Source: Hasllibacter sp963833115 (GTDB lineage: Bacteria > Pseudomonadota > Alphaproteobacteria > Rhodobacterales > Rhodobacteraceae). Taken from it: DNA of 64,000 bases. The notes under the pieces were generated by a model that worked only from the letters and a program-made list of their open reading frames with translations, made no database searches and was not told the DNA's origin. The translations under genes and the position numbers were made by a program. The stretch is from positions 1,054,001 to 1,118,000 of the forward strand of contig CAWHWS010000002.1 of NCBI GenBank assembly GCA_963833115.1, written 5' to 3'. Positions 7,325 to 14,535 of this stretch are shown here, piece by piece (the first letter of the stretch is position 1; every line of letters begins with the position of its first letter).

Positions 7325-8196
7325 TGGGCGGGCAGGTCGCCGAGGGTCAGCTCGCGCCGGGGGGCGGCGGGGACGGCCGGCGCGGGCGCCGGGGCCGGGC
7401 GGGAGAGGCCGAGGATGCCCCGCTGCCACTCCACCGCCTCGGCGCAGCCGTCGCCGGGGGGCGGCGGGTCCTGCGCCACGCAGCCGCGCTCGCCCCGGGG
7501 GCAGTTCAGGCGGACGTGGAAATGGTAGTGATGGCCCGCCCAGGGGCGGATCTTGCGCAGGTAGGCGCGGTCGCCGGTCTCGCTCGCGCACATGTCCACC
7601 TTGGCGCCGGGGAAGACGAAGATGCGGGCGGTGCGGGGGTCGGAGGCCGCGGCCTTGAGGACCGCGCGGTGCGTCGGCGTCCAGGCGGCGTTGACGTAGG
7701 CGCCGTTCGATCGGCGCATGGAGTCCGAGGACAGGCTCTCGCGCCGGGCGCGGGTGAGCGTCAGGTCCATGGCGGGCTTCATCCAAATGTCGGCGTCGAG
7801 CCCGGACTGGTGGGAGCGGTGGCCGGTGAGCATCGGGCCGCCGCGCGGCTGCGACATGTCGCCCACGTAGAGCCCGGCCCAGCCGGCGCGGGCGGCGGCG
7901 CGCGAGAGGTCCTGGACGTAGTCGACGGTGACGGGGTGGGCCCAGTTGCGGTTCCGCGACAGGCGCATGGCCTGCCAGGTGGGGCCGGTCTCGGGGAGCT
8001 GGACGGCGCCGGCGACGCAGCCGCGGGCGTAGCCGCCGTGGACGGCGGGGCGCATGGCGGCGGGGGTGCTCGCGGCGCCGAACGCGGCCTTGGCGGGCGA
8101 CTGGCTCGCCGCGCGGGTGAGGAGGGGCGCGGGCGCCTCGGCGGTCTGGGAGCCGCAGGCGGCGAGCAGCATCAGGACGAGGAGGGGTCGGATCAT
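7297..8196 (-). CDS. mepA: Penicillin-insensitive murein endopeptidase MepA (peptidase M74)
   Basis: 299 aa secreted or lipid-anchored zinc endopeptidase that cuts D-Ala-mDAP cross-links in peptidoglycan. The N-terminus MIRPLLVLMLLAACGS carries a lipobox-like LLAAC. The core has GGPMLTGHRSHQSGLDADIW, the HxxxxxGxDxD zinc signature, and a second metal-binding stretch WAGHHYHFHVRLNCP. The C-terminal 40 residues are Pro/Ala rich. The ATG overlaps the stop of the upstream UMF1 transporter (ATGA), so the two are coupled. The stop codon lies in the last unit of an 18-bp minisatellite. Confidence 0.92.
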   Translation of the reverse strand: MIRPLLVLMLLAACGSQTAEAPAPLLTRAASQSPAKAAFGAASTPAAMRPAVHGGYARGCVAGAVQLPETGPTWQAMRLSRNRNWAHPVTVDYVQDLSRAAARAGWAGLYVGDMSQPRGGPMLTGHRSHQSGLDADIWMKPAMDLTLTRARRESLSSDSMRRSNGAYVNAAWTPTHRAVLKAAASDPRTARIFVFPGAKVDMCASETGDRAYLRKIRPWAGHHYHFHVRLNCPRGERGCVAQDPPPPGDGCAEAVEWQRGILGLSRPAPAPAPAVPAAPRRELTLGDLPAQCAAVLASG

Positions 8197-9581
8197 GCGG
8201 GGGCGTCTCCTTCGGGGCGCACCCAGCGTAGCAGGATGAGCCCGGCGAGGAAGAGGAGGATCACCGGCGCGATGCCGAGGCGCGGCGACTGCGTGATCCA
8301 GGTCCCGGCCGAGATGAGGGCCGGGGCGAGGAAGGCGGTGGCCTTGCCGGAGAGGGCGTAGAGGCCGAACGCCTCCGTGGGGCGGGCCGGGTCGGCGTGG
8401 CGGACCATCATCGAGCGGCTGGAGGCCTGCAGCACGCCGCCGGCGCCGCCGACGACGGCGCCGAACGCGTAGAGGGCGATGTCCGGGACCGGGGAGCCGG
8501 GGGCGAGCGGGACGCCCCAGAACGAGGCCCGGGTGAGGCCGAGGATGCCGAGCGTGGCGAGGGCGAGGGCCCAGATGCAGGCGGCGATGACGGGCTTCGG
8601 GCCGATCGCGCCGTCGAGGCGGCCGCCGAGGAACGTGGCGATGCCGGCGACGACGACCGAGAGGACGCCGAACGCGCCGATCTGCGTGACCTCCCACCCC
8701 AGGACGAGGGCGGCGTAGACCCCGCCGACGCCGTAGAGCGCGACGAGGGCGTCGCGGTAGAGCATGGAGGAGAGGAGGAACGCGCCGAGGCTGCGCCGGC
8801 GGAGGGCGGCGGCGAGCGAGGCCTTGAGGTCGGCCCAGGCGGCGGCGGTGGAGAGCCGGGCGCGGGCGGCGGGGTCGTCGCGCACGAAGGCGAAGAAGGG
8901 GATCATGAACACGGCGAACCAGAGCGCCGCCAGGGGGCCGACGGCGCGGGTGCCCTCGCGGAGCGCGGGGTCGAGGCCAAGGGCGGGGGGGCGGCCCAGG
9001 AGGGTGGTGCCCGAGGCGTCCTCGGCCAGGAAGGCGAGCATCAGGACGAGCGAGGCGAGCCCGCCCGCGTAGCCGACGGCGTAGCCGGTGCCGGAGATGC
9101 GGCCGACCCGCTCCGGGCCCCCCAGGGAGGGCAGGATCGCGTTGGAGAAGATGGTCGTGTACTCGGCGCCGATCATGGCGAGGCCGAAGGCGCCGAGCGC
9201 GAGCCAGAGGGCGGCGCCGTCCGGGGCGAGGGCCCAGAGGCCGGCGGTGCCGATCAGGTAGAGGCCCGAGAAGCCGGCGATCCAGGGGATGCGGCGGCCG
9301 GCCGTGTCGGCGAGCGCGCCGAGGAAGGGCGCGGTGAGGGCGATGGCCACGCCGGTGAGGGTCTGTCCCAGGGTCCAGAGCGACTGGGCGCGGGCGCCGG
9401 CGGCCTCGGGAGCAAGGCCGAGCCCGAGGAAGTGCTGGGCGGCGACGGTGGCGAAGTAGGGGCCGAAGACGAAGGTGAGGATCAAGGTGTAGAAGGGCTG
9501 CGTCGCCCAGTCGAACATGAGCCAGCCGAAGGTGCGGCGGCGCAGGGCGGCGGGGGGCGGTGGGGCGTCGGTCGCGGTCAT
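8193..9581 (-). CDS. MFS transporter, UMF1 (Atg22-like) family
   Basis: 462 aa with about twelve hydrophobic segments. The N-terminal FGWLMFDWATQPFYTLILTFVFGPYF (seen as two consecutive short motifs) is the hallmark of UMF1 carriers, which resemble the yeast vacuolar amino-acid exporter Atg22. GALADTAGRRIPW is the MFS loop 2-3 motif. Substrate in bacteria is not established; amino-acid or small metabolite export is inference. It is the first gene of a two-gene unit with mepA, preceded by a 350-base repeat-rich gap. Confidence 0.88.
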   Translation of the reverse strand: MTATDAPPPPAALRRRTFGWLMFDWATQPFYTLILTFVFGPYFATVAAQHFLGLGLAPEAAGARAQSLWTLGQTLTGVAIALTAPFLGALADTAGRRIPWIAGFSGLYLIGTAGLWALAPDGAALWLALGAFGLAMIGAEYTTIFSNAILPSLGGPERVGRISGTGYAVGYAGGLASLVLMLAFLAEDASGTTLLGRPPALGLDPALREGTRAVGPLAALWFAVFMIPFFAFVRDDPAARARLSTAAAWADLKASLAAALRRRSLGAFLLSSMLYRDALVALYGVGGVYAALVLGWEVTQIGAFGVLSVVVAGIATFLGGRLDGAIGPKPVIAACIWALALATLGILGLTRASFWGVPLAPGSPVPDIALYAFGAVVGGAGGVLQASSRSMMVRHADPARPTEAFGLYALSGKATAFLAPALISAGTWITQSPRLGIAPVILLFLAGLILLRWVRPEGDAPA

Positions 9582-9640
9582 GCTGCTCCCCCGTCGGTCG
9601 CGCGACCCTGCCGTCCGGGGGCGGGAATCGCAACGGCGCG

Positions 9641-9735
9641 CTCCCGCCCGCCCTCGTCGCCTTTCGGCGCCTCGCGCGGTTGGGCCGGGCGCCTCGTCGC
9701 TGCGCGACGTCGGCGCGGCCGCTGCGCTGGCGGGG
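9641..9735 (+). repeat. Long GC-rich dispersed repeat, copy 1
   Basis: Begins CTCCCGCCCGCCCTCG, contains TTGGGCCGGGC in the middle and ends GGCCGCTGCGCTGGC. The inverse of this whole layout is present at 63800-63893, and partial copies at 63376-63450 and 42896-42946. Internally it has several short GGCGCC-type palindromes. Confidence 0.65.
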
Positions 9736-9781
9736 GGCGTCCTTGGGGCGGGAACGCCCTGGGCGGAGGTGCGCCTCCGGC

Positions 9782-9858
9782 GGGGATACTTGGATCAAGA
9801 TGAGGGGGCGGGTCCGAATTCTTCTCCTGCCCTCTCATCTTGACGCAAATATCCCGGG
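9782..9858. repeat. Imperfect inverted repeat of the GGATATTTG type
   Basis: Left arm GGGATACTTGGATCAAGATG and right arm, on the other strand, GGGATATTTGCGTCAAGATG, separated by about 25 bases. The pairing is good but not perfect. Similar arms are, to my knowledge, common between genes in Rhodobacteraceae. Confidence 0.6.
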
Positions 9859-9932
9859 GAGCGGGAGGGGCAGCGCCCCTCGCAGGGCCGGGCGAGGGGG
9901 GCCTCGGCTCCCCGAGCCCGGCCCTTTCCCCC

Positions 9933-10400
9933 TCACCGCTTGAACGGCGCCATTCCGGCGCGGGCGAGGGCGTCGGCCCGTTCGTTCTCGGGGTGGCCGG
10001 CATGGCCCTTGACCCAGGTCCATTCGACGGCGTGCCGCTCCGCCGCCGCCTCGAGCCGTCGCCAGAGCGGCTCGTTCTTGACCGGCTTGCGCGCCGCCGT
10101 CCGCCAGCCGTTCCGCTTCCAGGCGGCGATCCACTGGGTGATCCCGCCCTTCACGTAGGCGCTGTCGGTCACCACGGTCACCTCGCTCGGCCGTTCGAGG
10201 GCTTCCAGCGCGGCGATCGCGGCCATCAACTCCATCCGGTTGTTGGTCGTCAGCGCTTCGCCGCCGGTCAGCTCGCGCTCCATCAGCACGTCCTCCCCGG
10301 AACGGGCGATCAGGAGCGCGCCCCAGCCCCCGGGCCCCGGATTGCCCGAGCACGCGCCATCCGTGTACGCCACGATCCGGGTCCGGGCCGCCTGCGTCAC
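9933..10400 (-). CDS. rnhA: Ribonuclease HI
   Basis: 155 aa enzyme that cuts RNA in RNA-DNA hybrids. Catalytic residues are in place: Asp in YTDGACSGNPGPGGWG near residue 14, Glu in NNRMELMAAIAALEAL, Asp in VVTDSAYVKGGI, and the C-terminal WVKGHAGHPENERADALA with the active-site His and Asp. The start is GTG, overlapping the stop of the methyltransferase gene as GTGA. Length is normal. Confidence 0.95.
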   Translation of the reverse strand: MTQAARTRIVAYTDGACSGNPGPGGWGALLIARSGEDVLMERELTGGEALTTNNRMELMAAIAALEALERPSEVTVVTDSAYVKGGITQWIAAWKRNGWRTAARKPVKNEPLWRRLEAAAERHAVEWTWVKGHAGHPENERADALARAGMAPFKR

Positions 10401-11023
10401 GCGGGCTTGCGCGCGCGCAGGATCACGTAGGGCTCCACCCGCCCGTCGAGCCCCGGGCCGGCGCCGCGACGCCCGCTCTGAGGCACCAGTCCCGCGGCCC
10501 GGCAGGCGTCCGCGAGGTCGGCCTCCGTCCAGTAGCCGAAGTACCGCCCGAGCGGGTCGCGCCCTTCCGCGATCCCGTCCTCCTGCGGCGACTTCATCCC
10601 CAGGTGAAGGACCCCGCCCGGCATCATCGCCCCCGCGGCCAGCGCGATCAGCCCCGGCACCTGGGGCCGTGGCGCGTGCAGGAGGGAGAAGTTCGCCCAG
10701 ACCCCGTCGAACTTGGGCCGCGGTCGCAGCGCCTCGAAGGGCTCGACCGTGACGTTCACCCCCAGGTCGCGGGCCAGCGCCGCCATCGCCGGGGAGGCGT
10801 CCGTCGCCTCCACGCGCAGGTCCGCGGCCGCCATCATCGCCGCCGAGTTGCCCGGCCCGCAGCCCCAGTCGAGGACGAGCCCGCCGAAGCGCACCGAGGC
10901 GATGAAGGCGGTGAGGTCGCCATCCGGCTCCATCCGGGTGATGCGTTCGGCATAGGCCTCGGCCTGCCGGGCGTAGACTTCCAGCGTCTCCGGGTCGGCG
11001 CTCGGGGGCAGGTCCGCGGTCAC
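10397..11023 (-). CDS. Class I SAM-dependent methyltransferase
   Basis: 208 aa with the SAM-binding motif I VLDWGCGPGNSAAMMAA, an acidic motif II VEATDASPAM and a motif near WANFSLLHAP, typical of small-molecule or unspecified class I methyltransferases. The GTG at 11023 is selected because it overlaps the DUF3429 stop as GTGA; a longer frame upstream reads through that gene. It is transcribed with DUF3429 and rnhA. The substrate is unknown. Confidence 0.82.
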   Translation of the reverse strand: MTADLPPSADPETLEVYARQAEAYAERITRMEPDGDLTAFIASVRFGGLVLDWGCGPGNSAAMMAAADLRVEATDASPAMAALARDLGVNVTVEPFEALRPRPKFDGVWANFSLLHAPRPQVPGLIALAAGAMMPGGVLHLGMKSPQEDGIAEGRDPLGRYFGYWTEADLADACRAAGLVPQSGRRGAGPGLDGRVEPYVILRARKPA

Positions 11024-11475
11024 AGGATCAACGCCCCGAGCGAGGCCACCACCACCACCGTCAGGAGCACGCGCAGCCGCATCCACCAGGGCGGGGCGAG
11101 CCCCCGCGTCCAGCACCACCAGTCGATCAGCAGGAGGCCGAGGAAGCCGAACGCCAGATAGGTCGCCGCCGAGACCGGCCCCCCGCCCACCAGGAGGAAC
11201 GCCCAGAGCGCCGGGACCACCGAGAGGACGTAGGTCGCCGCCGCCTCGGCCCCCCGCGCGCGGGCGGCGAAGCCCCAGATCACCCCCGACATGAACGACA
11301 GGATCACCGTCCCGTAGGCGAGCTGCACGTAGGGCCCGACGAAGCGCGGCCCCAGGTTGCGTGTGCCCCAGGCCTGCGGCGCGTTCGGCTCGATCGTGAG
11401 CGCGCCCCAGACGAAGGGCGCCAGCCCGGCGAGGCCGAGGAGCAGCGGGGCGGCGGGGATGCCGGCGAACTTCAT
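11020..11475 (-). CDS. DUF3429 membrane protein
   Basis: 151 aa with about four or five hydrophobic helices: residues 7-28, 50-68, 80-97, 103-120 and the last 20. The stretch YGTVILSFMSGVIWGFA is the typical DUF3429 core. These proteins are common in alphaproteobacteria and have no assigned function. It lies at the head of a three-gene coupled unit with the methyltransferase and rnhA. Confidence 0.85.
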   Translation of the reverse strand: MKFAGIPAAPLLLGLAGLAPFVWGALTIEPNAPQAWGTRNLGPRFVGPYVQLAYGTVILSFMSGVIWGFAARARGAEAAATYVLSVVPALWAFLLVGGGPVSAATYLAFGFLGLLLIDWWCWTRGLAPPWWMRLRVLLTVVVVASLGALIL

Positions 11476-11543
11476 GGGGCGGGACTCGCGATCATGCGCC
11501 GCGTCATGGCACGGGCCGGGCCGGACGGTAAGTGGCGCGGCCC

Positions 11544-12154
11544 TCACGCGCGTTCGAGCGCGAGGCGCCCGGCCAGCGCCGCGAAGGCGGCCGAGACGCC
11601 GCGCCGGGGCCAGCGCATCGCCGCCGGCGAGCCGAGCACCCGCGCCCGCGCCGCCCCGGCGAACGCGCCGTGGAGCGCGAATGCGGCGAAGGTGATGGCC
11701 ATGAACGCGGCGCCGAGGATCGCCATCTCCGCCGCGGCGGTGGCCGGATCGCCGGACGGGAACGGCGGCAGAAGCGCCAGGAAGAAGATCGACAGCTTCG
11801 GGTTCGGCACGTCGATCGAGGCGCCGCGCCGGGCGGTGCGCCAGCCGGCCTCGGCCCGCGCGTCGCCGTCCACCCGAAGGGCGCCGCCCGCGCGCAGGGA
11901 CCGCCAGGCGAGATATGCGAGGTAACCGGCCCCGGCCCATTTCACGGCGCCGAACATCGGCGCGCTCGCGTGGAGGATGGCCGCGAGGCCCAGCGTCGCC
12001 GCCGCGAGGTGGGGCACGATCCCGAGGGTGCAGCAGGCCGCGGCCCGGAGCGCCGCGCGCGAGCCCGGCCCAGCCCCCCGGCCAGCGGGCTGAGGACGCC
12101 GGTGCCGGGGGCGATCGCCACGATCAGGGCGGTCAGGAGGACCTGCGTCGACAT
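11544..12154 (-). pseudogene. LysE-type amino-acid exporter with a single-base frameshift
   Basis: The ATG at 12154 opens MSTQVLLTALIVAIAPGTGVLSP, the usual first helix of a LysE/RhtB exporter with its Pro-Gly. After about 32 codons the frame fails; the remainder, SRAALRAAACCTLGIVPHLAAATLGLAAIL through VKWAGAGYLAYLAWRSLR and NPKLSIFFLALLPPF, continues in another frame to 11544. Adding one G in the run near 12070 restores an uninterrupted 203 aa protein, the normal LysE length. Everything else is intact, so this is either a very recent mutation or a base-calling error in a GC run. Confidence 0.85.
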
Positions 12155-12237
12155 GGGCGGCGGCTCCGTTCGGCGGCTGCGATCGGCGGGCCCCTTCATC
12201 CCCCTCCGGGCCGGGGGTGTCTACCCCTGGGGAAGGA

Positions 12238-13188
12238 TCAGGCCGGCTGCCGCAGGATCCGAGGCACCTTGAACTCGACCGTCTCCTCGGCCGTCACCAC
12301 CGGCCGGACGGTCACGTCGTAGCGCTCGCGGAAGGCGTCGACGACCTCCTGGACCAGGACCTCGGGCGCGGAGGCCCCGGCCGTGATCCCGACCGAGGCG
12401 ATCCCCTCGATCGCGCGCCAGTCGATCTCGGCGGCGCGCTGCACGAGCTGCGCGTAGCCGCAGCCCGCGCGCGCGCCGACCTCGACCAGCCGGCGCGAGT
12501 TGGACGAGTTGGGCGCGCCGATCACCAGGAGCGCGTCGCAATCGGGCGCCATCGCCTTGACCGCCGCCTGCCGGTTGGTCGTCGCGTAGCAGATGTCCTC
12601 CTTGTGCGGCCCGACGATGCCCGGGAACCGCGCCGTGAGGGCCGCGACCATCTCGGCGGTGTCGTCCACGCTGAGGGTCGTCTGCGTCACGAAGGCGAGG
12701 CGCGCCTCGTCGCGCACCTCGAGGGCGGCCACGTCGCCCGGCACCTCGACCAGGAGGACCTCGCCGGGGGGGAGCTGGCCCATCGTGCCCACCGTCTCGG
12801 GATGGCCGTCATGGCCGATCATCACGATCTGGAGGCCGGCCTCGTGGTGGCGCGCGGCCTCGATGTGGACCTTGCTCACCAGGGGGCAGGTCGCGTCGAC
12901 GTAGACCATCTCGCGCGCCGCGGCCTCGGCGGGGACCGAGCGGGGCACCCCGTGGGCGGAGAAGACGACCGGCCGGTCCGGCGGGCACTCGTCCAGCTCC
13001 TCGACGAAGACGGCGCCCTTCGCGCGCAGGCCGTCGACGACATGGGCGTTGTGGACGATCTCGTGGCGGACGTAGACCGGCGCGCCCCAGCGCTCGATCG
13101 CGAGCTCCACGATCTTGATCGCGCGATCGACGCCGGCGCAGAACCCGCGCGGCGCGGCGAGATGGAGGGTGAGGGCGGGCTTCGTCAT
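12238..13188 (-). CDS. ispH: 4-hydroxy-3-methylbut-2-enyl diphosphate reductase
   Basis: 316 aa iron-sulfur enzyme of the last step of the MEP isoprenoid pathway, giving IPP and DMAPP. The three cluster-binding cysteines are seen in GFCAGVDRAI, DATCPLVSKVH and DICYATTNRQ, with the catalytic Glu-Thr region TQTTLSVDDT and GAPNSSNSRRL. Length and motifs are normal. It stands alone on the minus strand between the frameshifted lysE and the NYN gene, with about 70 bases on each side. Confidence 0.96.
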   Translation of the reverse strand: MTKPALTLHLAAPRGFCAGVDRAIKIVELAIERWGAPVYVRHEIVHNAHVVDGLRAKGAVFVEELDECPPDRPVVFSAHGVPRSVPAEAAAREMVYVDATCPLVSKVHIEAARHHEAGLQIVMIGHDGHPETVGTMGQLPPGEVLLVEVPGDVAALEVRDEARLAFVTQTTLSVDDTAEMVAALTARFPGIVGPHKEDICYATTNRQAAVKAMAPDCDALLVIGAPNSSNSRRLVEVGARAGCGYAQLVQRAAEIDWRAIEGIASVGITAGASAPEVLVQEVVDAFRERYDVTVRPVVTAEETVEFKVPRILRQPA

Positions 13189-13256
13189 CGGGCCGGAGAT
13201 AGGCGCCCGCCGGCCCGCGGTCCAGATGGCACCGGGCGCGGGGCGCCGCGCGCCGC

Positions 13257-13862
13257 TCAGGTCGCGGCGGAGGTCTCCGGCCGGCGCGCCTCCTCGTCCT
13301 CGCGCCCGGCGTGCTCGTCCTCTGGGCGCGGCTCGCGCGGGGGCCGGCCGATCACCTCCTTGAGGTCGGCGAGCTCGATGAAGTTATCCGCCTGCCGGCG
13401 CAGCTCGTCGGCGACCATCGAAGGGTGCGTGCGGATCGAGGACACGACCGAGACGCGCACCCCCTGCCGCTGGAGGCCCGCGATCAGCGGCCGGAAGTCG
13501 CCATCGCCCGAGAAGAGCACGATGTGGTCCACCCGCGGCGCCAGCTCCAGGGCGTCGACCGCGAGGTCGATGTCCATGTTGCCCTTCACGCGGCGGCGCC
13601 CGGCGCTGTCCGTGAACTCGCGCGCGGGCTTCGTCACGAGGGTGTAACCGTTGTATTGTAGCCAGTCGACGAGGGGCCGGACGGGCGAGTATTCCTCGCT
13701 CTCCAGGAGGGCCGTGTAGTAGGCGGCGCGCACGAGCTTGCCGCGCCGCGCGAATTCCTGGCGCAGGAGCTTGTAGTCGATGTCGAACCCCAGCCCGCGC
13801 GCGGCGGCGTAGAGGTTGGAGCCTTCGATGAAGAGCGCGAGGCGCTCGTCGCGGTAGAACAT
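13257..13862 (-). CDS. NYN domain protein, LabA/DUF88 family
   Basis: 201 aa. The NYN (PIN-like nuclease fold) domain fills residues 5-165, with the acidic residues expected for a metal site in LALFIEGSNLY, MDIDLAVDALELA and HIVLFSGDGDFRPLI. The C-terminal tail is acidic and charged (PRPEDEHAGREDEEARR). LabA-like members are thought to act on RNA. It is divergent from rpoZ with a 260-base gap. A longer in-frame ORF to 14558 is antisense to rpoZ and rejected. Confidence 0.88.
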   Translation of the reverse strand: MFYRDERLALFIEGSNLYAAARGLGFDIDYKLLRQEFARRGKLVRAAYYTALLESEEYSPVRPLVDWLQYNGYTLVTKPAREFTDSAGRRRVKGNMDIDLAVDALELAPRVDHIVLFSGDGDFRPLIAGLQRQGVRVSVVSSIRTHPSMVADELRRQADNFIELADLKEVIGRPPREPRPEDEHAGREDEEARRPETSAAT

Positions 13863-14061
13863 CGCGGTATCCTCAAATGGTCGTCCCGGCGGGGCACGGG
13901 TATCAAATGCCAAATACGGCGCGCGGGTCCCGTTTAAACCGCCCGACGCGAAGATTGACACCTCGGCGCGCGCGAGGACACCGTTTCGTGTCCCCTCCCC
14001 ACGGGCCGGCCGCGCGCCGCCCGGCGCGGCATGGCCGATCCGGGCGCGGGTTCCCGCCGCC

Positions 14062-14090
14062 TTGCGCCGGGCGGCGCGCCGGATTAGGTG
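14062..14090 (+). promoter_or_regulatory. Possible rpoZ promoter
   Basis: TTGCGC, a common alphaproteobacterial -35 form, is followed 17 bases later by TAGGTG, a poor -10. The predicted transcript start would be about 30 bases before the rpoZ ATG. Confidence 0.3.
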
Positions 14091-14124
14091 CCCGACTTGA
14101 TTCCTCAAACCGGGAGGAGAGCCC

Positions 14125-14478
14125 ATGGCCCGCGTCACCGTCGAGGACTGCGTCGACAAGGTCCCCAATCGCTTCGAGCTCGTGCTGCTCGCCTCCCACC
14201 GCGCGCGCGAGATCGCGACCGGCAGCGCGCCCACCGTGGACCGCGAGCGCGACAAGAACCCCGTCGTCGCCCTCCGGGAGATCGCCGAGGAGACCCAGGG
14301 CGCCGCCGAGCTGCGCGAGCGCATGATCGAGGGCAACCAGACCCAGATCGAGGTCGACGAGCCCGAGGACGACCAGATGACCCTGCTCATGGGCGTCGAG
14401 GCCGACAAGCCGGCCCAGGACGACATGGACGAGGAGAAGCTCCTCCGCGCCCTCATGCAGGCCAACGGCCCCGGCTGA
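14125..14478 (+). CDS. rpoZ: DNA-directed RNA polymerase omega subunit
   Basis: 117 aa. Begins MARVTVEDCVDKVPNRFELVLLASHRAREI, the universal omega core, followed by DKNPVVALREIAEET and an acidic C-terminal tail. Omega helps assemble the polymerase and in proteobacteria forms a ppGpp binding site with beta-prime, fitting the position directly before the ppGpp synthetase. A strong ribosome binding site GGGAGGAG lies about eight bases before the ATG. Confidence 0.97.
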   Translation: MARVTVEDCVDKVPNRFELVLLASHRAREIATGSAPTVDRERDKNPVVALREIAEETQGAAELRERMIEGNQTQIEVDEPEDDQMTLLMGVEADKPAQDDMDEEKLLRALMQANGPG

Positions 14479-14535
14479 CCGGGTCCGCCCCCGCGCGGCC
14501 CGCCCCCCGGGCCCGCCCCCGCCGGACGCCGCGCG

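Larger units (their letters stand above)
9582..9932. other. Repeat-rich intergenic region
   Basis: About 350 bases between the UMF1 transporter and rnhA. No frame in it looks coding. It is largely filled by one copy of the long GC-rich dispersed repeat (9641-9735) and an imperfect inverted repeat (9782-9858). Confidence 0.6.
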
